From Micrasema longulum (Eukaryota > Arthropoda > Insecta > Trichoptera > Brachycentridae): a stretch of DNA of 64,000 nucleotides. This document shows, piece by piece, positions 21,116 to 32,066 of this stretch (positions are counted from its first letter, which is position 1; every line of letters starts with the position of its first letter). A program made the position numbers and the translations under genes. The stretch spans positions 124,001-188,000 of the forward strand of contig JAGVSM010001674.1 of NCBI GenBank assembly GCA_022494885.1, in the 5' to 3' direction. Under the pieces are notes generated by a model, which saw only the letters and a list, made by a program, of their open reading frames with translations, did no database searches and was not told the origin of the DNA.

Positions 21116-22325
21116 TTTATTTTATTAATTATCATTTGATCACATGTTTTCTTTTAAAATATTCTTTTAGTGAATTCAAATTCTATTTACAATTTAATCT
21201 GCTGGTTTCATTATATGACTTAAATAATGTATTTACATTTGCACCTATTTCACTTAGGTTAGTGCTGAATATTATTATAATCCTGCGTAAAAACTGTAAT
21301 TTTATTTACTGGAGAAAAGATAATGTAAATATTTATATTTTATTCCCATGGAACTTTTGGTAACAAAATTGCTTTCATTATCATATTTAAACATAAACGC
21401 GTTTAAGTAAAAATACGAAATTTTGTTTACAATTACGATAATTGAAAACAAAAATAAAAAAAACTTAATATCACAATGTTCAGCTTATTAACTCGCAATA
21501 CGTTTGATTAGATCACCATCGCAACCGAGGCAATATTTTTGTTTACCGGATTCAATGTTCATACTTTTTTAAGTTTTAAAATGAACTTAGGTAGAATTTC
21601 ATGTAAAATAAATAGATAGATTTTAAGGGTTGAATGTTCATTTTATTATATTAAAATACACGAAACATCTGTAAACATTCACTCACGCACGCACTGATTC
21701 AGACAGGGGGTATTTTGAAGCCAGCCAAAGTAAAACGGAACTGTTTCCTTACTAAACTATATGAAGTTTGTATAAGTACAAATGTTCTTACAATGTATGC
21801 AAGTACTGTATTCACGTGAAATGTTATATGTTATATGCACGTTCTAAGTACTAAGTCAGAATTCGAGGGAATGGCGTGCGGGCGGTAAGTTCCTAAAAGC
21901 TTTCATATCTGATCACAGATACGAAATTGTAAATTTGTTTCAATATGAACTAGGGAAATATTTTTAAGAAATATTTTTTATTTCCTGAAAAGATAACCTA
22001 GAACGAAACTGCCGGAGAATATTTGTTTTAAAACGACTTCATACTTTGATACAGTCAAAAATAGCTAACGAAAAAACTTAAATTATTAGTATCTACTTAT
22101 TATTTTCCAGACGTCGCGTTGGGTAGTTTTCCTTAGAAATAATTCAACGAGTTTTAATAACCATTGTGTTAGATAGAGCGGTGAGTTACTTATACCATAT
22201 TCTGTTTGCGACTTTGAATTTTTAGTAGAAGTTTTTTTTTTAATTCAAAATATGCTAAAAATGAGTTTTTTTAGCATATCTTGAGTTTGGCTTATTCATA
22301 ATATTACAACTTTTTGCTAAAACTT
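21116..22325. other. No gene recognised
   Basis: AT-rich sequence. A 93-codon open frame at 21082-21363 is Leu/Ile/Asn-rich chance coding that overlaps the FB arm. Nothing else was identified. Confidence 0.4.
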
Positions 22326-22329
22326 ATAA

Positions 22330-22915
22330 TTTATAAAAAATATCAACAAATTCGCGCTAGACCGCTTACGCGCTGCGCCGCGGATCTCGCTATCGTTCGC
22401 TCGCTACCCATGTCCGTCTCCCTTCCACAAAAACCCATATTTTCTCCCTGGACACTAAAGCAATGATTTTTTTTACACGCTGTAGATATTTACCTTCGGC
22501 GTTTCTCTATATTTCTACTTTTTTGATAAATTGTTTCGTGTGGGAGCTGGGACCATCGAAAACCCCATAAAAGCGCCCAGTTTCATCTGCCGTCTAAGGA
22601 CCTAAGTATACAAATATAATAAATAATTTTTAAAACTGGAAAAGGTACCGACACAGAAATTTTTATTCTGATAATTTAAAAACAAAAATACCACAAAATC
22701 GGTTTAATTTTGAGGTGTGGTAAAGGGGACAGCGAACCGTCGATTTCGACCATTTTAGTTGGCCAAAATCAGTCCGTCGGCGTCGGCGTCCTGCAATTGT
22801 CTTTTTCGCGCTGTATCGGAGAGGCATCTGCGAGAGTAACAGAAAGACAACGTTCAAATACTTATTCGTCAAAATTCTTAACTACCGCATATACTCTTAA
22901 CCCGATATTATTTTC
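22330..22915 (+). repeat. Repeat X, longest copy
   Basis: A non-coding dispersed repeat. Its first part is a CpG-rich block (GCTTACGCGCTGCGCCGCGG, then ATCTCGCTATCGTTCGCTCG). Next come GGGAGCTGGGACCATCGAAA, CATAAAAGCGCCCAGTTTCA and CAAAATCAGTCCGTCGGCGT, ending near GCGCTGTATCGGAGAGGCAT. The 36610-36985 copy (minus) and the 38795-39075 copy (plus) share the same ordered landmarks. No gene or terminal repeats were identified. Confidence 0.75.
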
Positions 22916-23029
22916 ATAAAAGAAACGTCAATCATTTGATTAAAAGAATAGTTTATTTCTGGTTAAAATAAGTTAAAATGAAAACCTCATGCCGCATTAT
23001 TTGTAACTGCGTAAAATTTGTAACAAAGA

Positions 23030-23100
23030 CGGATTGTGGTCCCGTGGGTACCGTCGCGGTCTCCGGATCAGTAGGTCCGAAGTTCAAATAAATTACTGGT
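23030..23100 (+). repeat. SINE-C head fragment
   Basis: GGATTGTGGTCCCGTGGGTA, then GTAGGTCCGAAGTTCAAATA: a tRNA-like head with a degraded B-box, related to the copies at 3060 and 9640. Confidence 0.5.
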
Positions 23101-23104
23101 TTTC

Positions 23105-24400
23105 TATTTTTTTTTATGTAATGAAGGAGAAATTAAAAATATAAAAATTCTTCAAAATAAAGCGATGAAGATTATACTCTATATCGAAAGTATGCACAAA
23201 CAAACTGGCTTGCTCACTTGCTCTTGCTGATTCAGGGAAATTTTAGCTGCATTCCGGGAGCCGGGAGATAAAAAAACCCTTTTTCGGATAGAATTCAGGG
23301 ATTCCGGGATGGTTGGCAACCCTAGTACATTCATGTAATAGTTTAATTGTATTGGCAACTTTTTAAAACTATTTGATCAAATTTAATAACGGAAATATTA
23401 TTTTTTAATACATTTTTCTGTAAAACGCATTTGCAATCATTTGTAAATAAAGTAAAAATTTCACGACCTTTATTGCTTACAGTCAATTAAGTAAAATTAG
23501 TACTTAATTTAACCGTTGTTCAATTTGATGAGTTTTATGATTTTAAAAGCACTTATATCTACGGATACATTGTAATTAGCTTAATAGGTAGTCATAATCG
23601 CGAAATTTCCAACATCCCGTGGTACCAAAAAACGGAACACAATGTAATTAAACGAAGCAGTGAAATCAAATGATTTCGCCGAATTAAATTCAAATTAACC
23701 TTCAACGACTATGAAACAGACATGTACCAAAATTCGATTCCAAAACTCATGAATATGGGAATATGCAAAATTACTTTCCGAATTTTATCAGGCGAATGAT
23801 TGGCCAATCATTAAAGTGGATGCACGGATTGTCATCCCCTTTGCTCACGAATGTGCACGTCCTGTAGAAGGGAGCTGATCCTCAGTCCGGAGTAAATATT
23901 ATCGTTCATGGAAGATCTAATAAATGTGGTCACCGAGCTTTGGTATCGCAGGCATTTGATTACTTGGGCAAAGCTCTCGGAAGCATCCAACTTTGTCCAA
24001 GATATGCATCAATGCATCGCTCGACCTATAATCTCGTCCTCAGGGAAATTCTCCGGAGGTAATACCTCCTTGCGGAAGACTATAATACCTAATATTAAAA
24101 TTGCGTTTTGTATTCAAAATCCAGGAATAAGCTTGAATGGGAAATTTTTAATTTCCGCTTTGTTGGTAAACATCTTCATAATTTAGCAAAACAAATATCT
24201 TGCTTTTCCATGTAAGAAGTGAAATTTTTTGATAAAACTAGAAAAAATCTGAAGGGCTCTTTTAGAAATAAGAAATTAATTGACTTATCTTTATATATTT
24301 ACGTATGTATATATTTACATATAAGTCTGTGTATACACACACAGCTATTCTGTGTATTTCATATTAAAACAAAGTATTACAGCAGTAAAATTACATACGG
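23105..24400. other. No gene recognised
   Basis: At 23255-23325 the sequence GGGATGGTTGGCAACCCTAG is the kind of terminus found on some transposons, but no partner end was found. The 23800-24080 stretch is less AT-rich and has a 92-codon open frame of unconvincing composition. Confidence 0.35.
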
Positions 24401-24565
24401 GAATTCCAGTCCTCGTGGTCAATGGTCGGCGCGTTTACTAGAGGTCATGGGTTGGATTCCCGACACGAGTGGCATGAAATACTTATTTAAAATTGTGTTT
24501 TACACTAGAATATTCCATAGTCTTTTGGGGCAATTACAAATGCTATCTTCACCGGTACATATCGA
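24400..24565 (+). repeat. SINE-A, 5' part
   Basis: The head CGTGGTCAATGGTCGGCGCG, then GGTTGGATTCCCGACACGAG, and the body GGCATGAAATACTTATTTAA then TTTACACTAGAATATTCCAT follow the SINE-A order. The 3' part may be the fragment at 24765-24868, separated by about 200 bp of unrelated sequence. Confidence 0.75.
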
Positions 24566-24764
24566 GACTTTATATGTAAAGTAAAATCGATATTTATGTA
24601 CGAAAATGTGTGTATTTGTATGAACATTTAAAGTATCTTCGTCTGTGACCAGTGATCAAAAATGTTTAGAAAAAAAAATCTATGAATATTCTTTTTTTTA
24701 TTCAGAGAACTAAATTAAACTTTGCAGATAAATGAAAAAAAAGTTAACTTCCTATTGTAACACG

Positions 24765-24868
24765 GACCCTGGACTGCCACTACTATCTTGCTTTTATGAA
24801 ACAAAAATGATCAAGATACGCCGCTGTTGCCACCATTAGATGTGTAAAGAGAACGATGATGAAGTTCA
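24765..24868 (+). repeat. SINE-A, 3' part
   Basis: CACGGACCCTGGACTGCCAC, then AATGATCAAGATACGCCGCT and GAGAACGATGATGAAG match the SINE-A 3' region (compare 39345-39440 and 62290-62415). Confidence 0.7.
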
Positions 24869-24988
24869 TTTCTTACCTTAATGACCTAAGTTTTGGGATC
24901 CATTTTTAGAATAAAGTGATTAGATTGAATAATAATTTGAATGTTGAAGCTAACATGTAAATAAGCAAGTTGTTTCATTAAAAAATAA

Positions 24989-25232
24989 ATTAAGACTCAT
25001 TTTTTCTGGCTGCGATACGCTCCCACTTGCTATTTAATGATGCTTATGCTTTCACACGCCTGAACACTTACTCCCACACAAATACACCCTTTTGTTGCAC
25101 CACAATTTAATTTGCATGATTTTTTATTTAGAAACTTTGCTGGTCTGCCTTATGTAACTTAACCGAATCTTTTTATGTTATTATATCATTGTTGATTGTT
25201 TGTTTCTGTAAAATAAATAAATAAAATATCAA
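24989..25232 (+). repeat. LINE 3' end (shared with 18541-18811)
   Basis: It has the same start point (TTAAGACTCATTTTTTCTGG) and the same order of landmarks as 18541-18811. It ends in TCTGTAAAATAAATAAATAA, a typical LINE tail. Confidence 0.65.
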
Positions 25233-25701
25233 ACTTACTTAAATATTCGCTTTCAAACACAGCGTACCTATGTTGGCGTTGATTGAATCAAAACTTTATT
25301 AGTGTCTTAGTTAAAGTTAACCTTGTTAAAAAATGGCAATAGAAATTCCAACTGAAAAACTCATGCAAAGTAGATGCATTCTAATCTCACATGCAGATGA
25401 AAAAAAATATTGTTCTTGAGTTTTGTCTGCGAATAGGGAGATCTGTATATTATATTTTATTGAAATTGTTCTTTGATGCTCTACTGAACAGAATTTCTCA
25501 AAATGTCTAGAATGTTAATTTTGGTCGAATGGTAATAAATATCGAAACAGATGTCTCGGAAGGGGGCGTTCGTTTCTGGTATTTACAGTGGGTTATCATT
25601 TTCTAAGGCCTACTGGAGTATGATAAATCAGTGATAGGGAGCGGAAGGGACAACGATCCATAATGTCAAACACGAAATCGCAAGCCGTGTGCGGTTAGTA
25701 C

Positions 25702-26960
25702 TAGAGGTGGTGAAAAAATTGTAACTGTTATTTTAAAACAGTTACCCTTCCGAAACAGTTAAAACAGTTTCACAAAAATAAATCAAATCTCTAAAAAAAA
25801 CAAAAACTAAATCACCCAGCGCAGAAGTAAATACAAAAATACATTTTGCTTAGCGCGAACAATTCAACACCCCGCCGCACTCCGTACCGTGCTTCGCCCT
25901 ATCTTCAAATCTTTATTCATAATACCTACCTATTCGTATTGTATTATTATCTCCCAAGGAAGAAGTACATATACATATACGCATGAAATCTCCCCAGCTC
26001 ATCTTCACTCCGCCCCTCACCCCTGCAGTCCCACGACCTTGTACATCCTTTTTCTGTTTCTTTAAATATTCTAAATTTAAAACAGCATGAAGTCGTTAGT
26101 TGTTACTGCTATACAAATAACACCAAAAACTGAAGGTGTTTCCACAACAGAGAATCATATCAAACTGAAACAGAGGTTATAACCAGTTGTGACCTTTAAG
26201 ACATTTTAAAAGAACGGGAAAACTTCACCGTTTTACATAAACTGTTAAGGCTTACAACGGTGTCGGCGCACTGTTTAAAAACAACTGCGTTTAAAAAAAA
26301 ACCCACTATTTCTCTAAAATGCTGACCCTGCCATTTGTTTAAAAGGAAAGCCAAGTTTACTAAGTGGCTTAATTTTAGTGTAAGCTAGCGTAAACATTGT
26401 AATTAAAAAAGCCCGCCCAATTTACTTGTGCATTTTACATTGACAATTTCTTGTATTAACAATATTGATAATTTTACGTGGGTAATTATAACTGTAAAAT
26501 AAATAATTAAGTACATTTAATACGCATATAATACGAATGAAAACATAATTAAAGACATTTTGTAAATTTTTAGGTTTCTATTTGCATTTAATAGAAGTTT
26601 TCAGCAAAAAAATGTTAATGTCGTTCCATAAAATATGGTTCCTTTAAAATACATTAAATAATAAAAATTAAAAAATTTTTTTTTTTTTAATATTAGTAAT
26701 TTTTGGTTTCCTGATTATCAAAAACTGAGCAACGAAAAAACTTTCATATTTTTTTATTCATAACATAATATTTAATGCGATTAGGGAAATAAGAAGCTAA
26801 AAAATTAATTTAAATACTCAAATTTTGATTGGTGGGAGAAAGGGGGGGGTCACAAACTGCAGTAAACTGTTATTTTTTAAACGTCTTCACGATACAGCTT
26901 AATTTGTGAAACGATAACTGTTATTGCTATTTTTATAAAAAAACGAAATTCCCATCTCTA
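25702..26960. mobile_element. Non-autonomous hAT element, 1259 bp, 8-bp target-site duplication
   Basis: The left end is TAGAGGTGGTGAAAAAA and the right end is the reverse complement of TAGAGATGGGAATTTCG, which is the hAT-style terminal pattern. It is flanked by perfect 8-bp direct repeats GTTAGTAC (25694-25701 and 26961-26968), the diagnostic hAT duplication length. Near both ends many AACAGTT/AACTGTT hexa- and heptamers occur in both orientations, typical of subterminal transposase-binding repeats. No transposase-like open frame was seen inside, so it would need a transposase supplied in trans. Where an unrelated segment interrupts the interior is not resolved. Confidence 0.85.
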
Positions 26961-26969
26961 GTTAGTACT

Positions 26970-28000
26970 AGTACATTACACCATGGACCCAATATCGAGA
27001 TGTTATATAAATGAGATTCCAAATCACATTTAATAATGAAATTCACGTGTTTTTAATAAAAATTACGCCAAATATCTTATTAACTGTGTAATATTGCATA
27101 TTTTGTATATTTATTGCACTTAACCTTTCCAAGCCTAAGGGGAGTATATTTTTCAATATTTTTTTTTGTATGTCATTGATATATATCATTTATTGCATAA
27201 TCCTACCCCATAATGTTAAGAATGTATCAAAATGAATAAAATATTTTTCTGCCGAATTTTTTCAATAATAATTGAAGACGCGAGTGGATAAAGGCGTAAT
27301 GTAGCAAATTTTTCAAAATATATTTTTTTACATAGACGCAGATTTTGTGTACAGTCCTTTCGCATAAAAACAATATTGAGGACGAATGAATGTGTTATAT
27401 TATCAATAATTTTACTGGCGTTAAAAAAAAATACCCCAGATATCTCTTTTTTTTATTTTTGCCACAGAACACCCTTATCCACTCATGTCTTCAGTTCACA
27501 TTTGTCTTTGATTTCCTCCCATGCAAACAGCAATCATTACAATTCATCGCTAACAGTTTAATAATATTTGATATGTTGGTCAGTTTGCGCGTGTGTTTTT
27601 TGCTATATGAGCGTACGTTTCCAGTCATAACTACAAACATCCGGAAATCATGTTTTACATTTTACATGCATTTCACTTCCTAACTCCCCGCTGTACCTTC
27701 CCGCTAATGGATTGCGCCACATTAGATCAGCTCTCTTTAACGCGTCACACCGCGAAAGCAGTCGTATTTATAGCACTTTAGCTGGGGTATTCCCGGTTCC
27801 CCCCAGGAACAGACGGATTTTTTCAACTTCAGGCTCGAAAAGGTTAAGTTTCTGTACAAGTTAAATATACTATTTAAAAAAAGTCCTCTCGACTCTTGAA
27901 CCAACACTTTTTATAGTAAAAGTATTATTCAAAAATATATTTTATAACACATTTTTTAGTAATATATAACATAATGAACAATATCTCTCATTTGTTTATT
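26970..28000. other. No gene recognised
   Basis: AT-rich sequence with open frames at 27376-27683 that look like chance (two overlapping frames, both Leu/Phe/Ser-rich). The 27680-27840 stretch is GC-richer, with no identified content. Confidence 0.35.
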
Positions 28001-28004
28001 TATT

Positions 28005-28075
28005 GAGTTGGTGTTTATTTTGTAGAACTCAACATTATAATTTTAATATAAAAATCAAACACTGATACGAGCCTT
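28005..28075 (+). repeat. Left-arm relic of palindrome family P
   Basis: TGGTGTTTATTTTGTAGAAC, then CAACATTATAATTTTAATAT and AAATCAAACACTGATACGAG match the reverse complement of 29615-29675, that is, the outer part of the 29391-29645 palindrome. Confidence 0.55.
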
Positions 28076-28087
28076 CTATTTTTTTTA

Positions 28088-28430
28088 AACGTCTTTAAAC
28101 CACAAATGCAATTTATTTTTTTATTTTTTTTTGTTTACATTTTAGTACATTTTTATTACGTATATCACCATATTCATTAAAACAAAAAATCCCACATAGG
28201 CATGGTATGAGCGTGGGTATACTAAATCTAAAATATGTTTTGAAACTTTTTATTTCATTTTTAAAAACAAAAGTGTCTTCAAACCACAAATATAATTTAT
28301 TTATTTACAATTTTGTTGTTCATTTTCTGATACATTTTTACTACGTATATCACCATATTTATTTTTTAAAAAACCCACATACTCGTAGGCCACAAAATCT
28401 AGAATATATTATGAAATATATGGTGTGAAA
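28088..28430. repeat. Tandem duplication, ~183-bp unit (two diverged copies)
   Basis: TCTTTAAACCACAAATGCAA (about 28092) recurs as TCTTCAAACCACAAATATAA (about 28275), and both are followed by TACATTTTTAYTACGTATAT and CACCATATT in the same order, 183 bp apart. A partial third relative (AACAAAAAATCCCACAAAGG) lies near 52690. Confidence 0.7.
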
Positions 28431-28924
28431 GTGAAAAAGAGACATAAAATAAAATGGAAAATTACATTCAGGTTTTTTTTAAAACTTATATTGATTTTAG
28501 TATAAAAGACGAGAATAAGAATAAAAAAATATAAAAAAGTAGATAATTATCTTAACTTAATTATGTTAAGAAAATTCCGAAAGCGAAAAAAGAAATCATT
28601 CACATTTATATTTGTGACCCAGTTTATAAATAAATTATTGGATGTTAGTGGAGGCTTAAATTATCGTTTTATGTTGCGTCTTTCAAATAGAAGTTATAAA
28701 GTTTAGGGGCAAGGACATTTGCGTGCCTCTGTCCCGGTGTTGATTTACAAAATGGAGTCTCCAACACTTGCTTTCTTCTTTGACTATGGCGGTTTGAGTA
28801 AGTACCTAAATCCCCATCACTAAGTTACAACCCGGTCTTACCCTTAACTATTGTTTTTTTCTATAACTATAATCATTGTACACGTTGAACATGATTTGTT
28901 CTATTATTAAAGTACCTAGAATTG

Positions 28925-29035
28925 TATAACTATATAGAAAATGCTCTAACAAGGCGAAACAGACAGATTTTTAATTTTTTATTTAAAAAATACCTAAATT
29001 GGTAGACTCATATCAGCGTTTGATTTTGATGTTTA
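28925..29035 (+). repeat. Right-arm relic of palindrome family P
   Basis: AAAATGCTCTAACAAGGCGA, then GGTAGACTCATATCAGCGTT resemble the right arm of 29391-29645 (GTCCTAACAAGGCAAAAC … AGTAGACTCAAATCAGTATT). Together with 28005-28075 it could bound a ~1-kb relative. Confidence 0.5.
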
Positions 29036-29082
29036 AATTATAATATGCCTCATTATTATTATTATTAATATTATTATGATTA

Positions 29083-29215
29083 TTCATTTTAAGCGAGCAT
29101 CTTAACGCTGATATGCTTAAATCTATTTAAACGAAAGTTAGTTGCTGGCGCAATTTTACTTTTCCGAAACAAATCTAGTTCATTTTTAAACCCATTGAGA
29201 CTACACATTCATGTT
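29083..29215 (-). pseudogene. CR1-like LINE C-terminal fragment with (AAT)n tail
   Basis: The minus strand reads SLNGFKNELDLFRKSKIAPA, then TNFRLNRFKHISVKMLA and stop, in the style of the last residues of a CR1/L2-type reverse-transcriptase protein ('FKN-LD-…'). The same DNA occurs at 46780-46905, directly downstream of a recognisable CR1-like thumb domain, which supports the call. Beyond the stop lies an ATT-rich microsatellite (29050-29080), the likely 3' tail. It is 5'-truncated to about 130 bp. Confidence 0.7.
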
Positions 29216-29390
29216 CTGACATATTTAATTTAGCACTACCCGACTACAAAAACAAAGTTACGATCATATTCTTGGTAAAAATATGAAATTAAATTTAATA
29301 ATAAAAAAGTTATAAACTGTCTAATGTACTTCGTTAATTAATTAGTAATCATTTTTTAAATATATTTTTTAAGCCAATCAACAGACTTAT

Positions 29391-29645
29391 AAAGCTTATA
29401 ATATTAGAAATCAAACACTGATTTGAGTCAACTGAACAATTTATTTTATTTTTACAAATATAATCATTTAAAAATAAAAACTTCGTGACAATTGTTTCGC
29501 CTTGTTAGGGCATTTTCAAACGAATGTCCTAACAAGGCAAAACAATTGTCACGAAGTTTTTATTTTTATACGTTTATATTTGTAAAAATAAAATAAAGTG
29601 TTTAGTAGACTCAAATCAGTATTTGATTTCTAATATTATAAGTTT
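29391..29645. repeat. Large near-perfect palindrome (family P), ~119-bp arms, ~12-bp loop
   Basis: The left arm (about 29395-29512) begins CTTATAATATTAGAAATCAA and ends GCCTTGTTAGGGCATT. The right arm (about 29524-29643) is its reverse complement with only a handful of differences. The loop is about TTTCAAACGA. The motif CACGAAGTTTTTATTTTTA and its complement lie close to the centre. No coding is present. A short direct repeat (CAATCAACAGACTTATAAAG versus CAATCAATGACTTATAAAGC) lies on either side. Confidence 0.9.
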
Positions 29646-29649
29646 AAAT

Positions 29650-30435
29650 ATGGAGTTCTACAAAATAAACACCAAATCAATCAATGACTTATAAAGCCCT
29701 AATAAATTGGCAATAATAATATATAATACAATGAACCTACATACTTTACTTGCATAAGTGAATATGAATAGATTTATATATCTTATCGCATTATTGTTTC
29801 AAAAGCACTCCTTATAACATTTTATGTACATAAATGTTGGAAATGCCGTGCATAAATAAATAAATATAATATATATAGTAAACGCTCACTATATCAAAAA
29901 AAGATGGGTTCTCGTGGTTTGGAGAGAGGTGCTTTTTAACGTTTTTAAAAATAAAATCGAATGAAAAAGCAAAACCTGTACGAAATTAACATGAGAATAT
30001 CAATAATTAAAAAAGCTGGTTATTTTTCATATTTTCCAAATCTGGTTCTAAGTGGGGCATGTGGACATCACCAGACGTCTCCAGGAGACTATCGCCAGGC
30101 AGCACTTTCGCCTACACAGCTACGTCAATCCCGCGTCCCTTAGTTCCGCCGAACAAAGCCGAAAGATCGTCATTGAGCCCGCAGATGCGAAGAAGTTATT
30201 TTTGATTGAGGATAATCTTTTTCGGTTTAAACAGTTTCGGAAGAAAATAAAATACAAGTTCAATAAAAAAAAAACCTCTAAAATTAAATCGACTGCTTTT
30301 TTTAAAGACATACTCGTATGTAGGTATTAATTATAATAAGTACGTTGATGCCGATACGCCCAATTAAGGGTTTTAATAATATATGAATTTAATTCTAGTT
30401 TCCCAGTAAAATCGCATGTCGTGTTGCTTGATTAA
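29650..30435. other. No gene recognised
   Basis: AT-rich, with a short GC-richer patch (30045-30190) in which overlapping frames are open on both strands. That pattern reflects composition rather than coding. Confidence 0.35.
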
Positions 30436-30439
30436 GCTA

Positions 30440-31770
30440 TTAACTTCCAATATGACACGAGTTCTAAATATTATATATCAATCGATTCGCTTTATCAGTT
30501 CGTAAGGCTCAAACTGTATTTTTCACTCGGCTGTACGTACAGTATCTACTGTATACTGACTCTTCGCTCATTTCCGCCATTGTTGACCGTGTTTCCAGTG
30601 TGCTCGACATACTTCTATTCTTCCTTCGACATTCTTGAGGGTCTCCATAACGGAAGTCGGTTCACGTTCATAGTGGCTGTGTTATGGACCGCGAGTCGCG
30701 ACTAATCGATCACCGCCATTTATCCCATTATTCTCCGTAAAGCGCACTTTATCAACTGTTCAAATAATATAACAGTCGGTTGGTTAGCTAGTTCGGTGTA
30801 GATGTGAAGGGTTGCGGTTGGGGTGACATGTCCCGCTCTAGGTACTCGTTACGGGGAGGGGGTTGCGTGTTAAAAGTTAGTGATTCTGTTGATTTTATAG
30901 GAATTCTTTTCCCTAAAGTGTTACCTTTTTATTATCCGAGGCAATCACATAGGAATCCGCTTTCCCATATTTTGGCGTTTCTTCTTTTTCCTTTATGCTT
31001 CGAAACTTTCATTTGTTTCGTATTAATAGTCACGCGATACATGTCATTACTTCGGAACGAACTTTATGTCTTTCCCAAATACATATATATTTGTAATTTA
31101 CGAGTGTGTCTTCTTTTGACGTAGACTGTCAAGAATGTTAAATATTAAACTACCACATTTTATGACAAAACGTATCGAGTTTCGGGTCTTTGGGTTCTGA
31201 AAAAGTATGAACCTTTTTAAAAAAAAATAATTACATGAAAACCTAAACTTTTCACATTTATTATGTAAAGTTTCGGTGAAGCGTTCGCTAGAAGTGGAGT
31301 TTCCATTTTCGACAAATTTATTTCGCTGTACGTGAAGATACATTTCTCGGAATATTTCAAAGTTTATTTGTGTGATAAAGTCTTCCCTTGTTACGTGTTA
31401 TCTATTCAGAGTTTATTTCTACGCGGTGAGAACTTCTCGGTGGATGATCCAGTGAGAGGGTAAATCTGAGTAATCATAGAATAGAATTTAGAAGATGACT
31501 GTCTCTTCGACTCGAGTGGGTTTTAAATCAACTCGGCTGATTTTCTAAGCGAGGCGACAACGAGAGAAAAGATTCTAAACGTAACCGAATACTTTATTCG
31601 TGGAGGATATTATCCCGAGATATACCTATATAGGTACGGAAGACGTAACGGATGTAACATTTTGCGAATTCAGTCGGCGATACGTCAAAGATATTTGAAT
31701 TTTGAAGAAGGTACTCACACTTTTGGGGATATCGTTAAACGCAGATGACGCCGTAAAAGCCTTCGCTACC
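30440..31770. promoter_or_regulatory. CpG/GC-rich block, candidate promoter or 5' exon region (low confidence)
   Basis: Over about 1.3 kb the sequence changes character. CpG dinucleotides are frequent (TTATGGACCGCGAGTCGCGA, then GATCACCGCCATTTATCCCA; GTTCGGTGTAGATGTGAAGG; GGTTGCGGTTGGGGTGACAT). I cannot match it to any repeat elsewhere in the window, and no long open frame crosses it. An insect promoter with 5' untranslated exons would look like this, and GAAGAAGGTACTCAC near 31706-31720 is donor-like. Direction and start site cannot be fixed from sequence alone. An unrecognised mobile element is the alternative. Confidence 0.3.
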
Positions 31771-32034
31771 AACCTATTTATGTGAAGATAATATCGCATT
31801 ACCTCCTCATATGGGATGCGATGAATATTTATGAAGAACAAAATTTGGAAAAACGAATAATATTGTGTACGCTGTTAAGCAAAGGCACTATCTATCTACT
31901 CGTATGCAATCCAACGCAGTGTTCACAAAAACATATCATATTTAATTATAAAAAAATACTCCGGGTATTATTGTGTTTCAATAATAATAATAGACTTTTT
32001 ACAAATATGCAGATTGCAGAAATATTAAAAACGC

Positions 32035-32066
32035 CGAAGGGATTATAGAAATCTAGGCATTTACAG
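32035..32066 (+). repeat. FB repeat, left part (interrupted)
   Basis: AGAAATCTAGGCATTTACAG ends where a LINE 3' end begins. The rest of the FB copy resumes at about 32690. Confidence 0.65.

Noticed and set aside
21082..21363. 93-codon plus-strand frame
   Set aside because: It starts inside the FB right arm and continues through AT-rich sequence; the Leu/Ile/Phe/Asn bias is compositional.
23255..23330. Transposon terminus (GGTTGGCAACCCTAG)
   Set aside because: It is suggestive of a known style of end, but no matching inverted end or duplication was found nearby.
27376..27683. Two overlapping plus-strand frames
   Set aside because: Two different frames are open over the same DNA with AT-driven composition and no domain or conservation clue.
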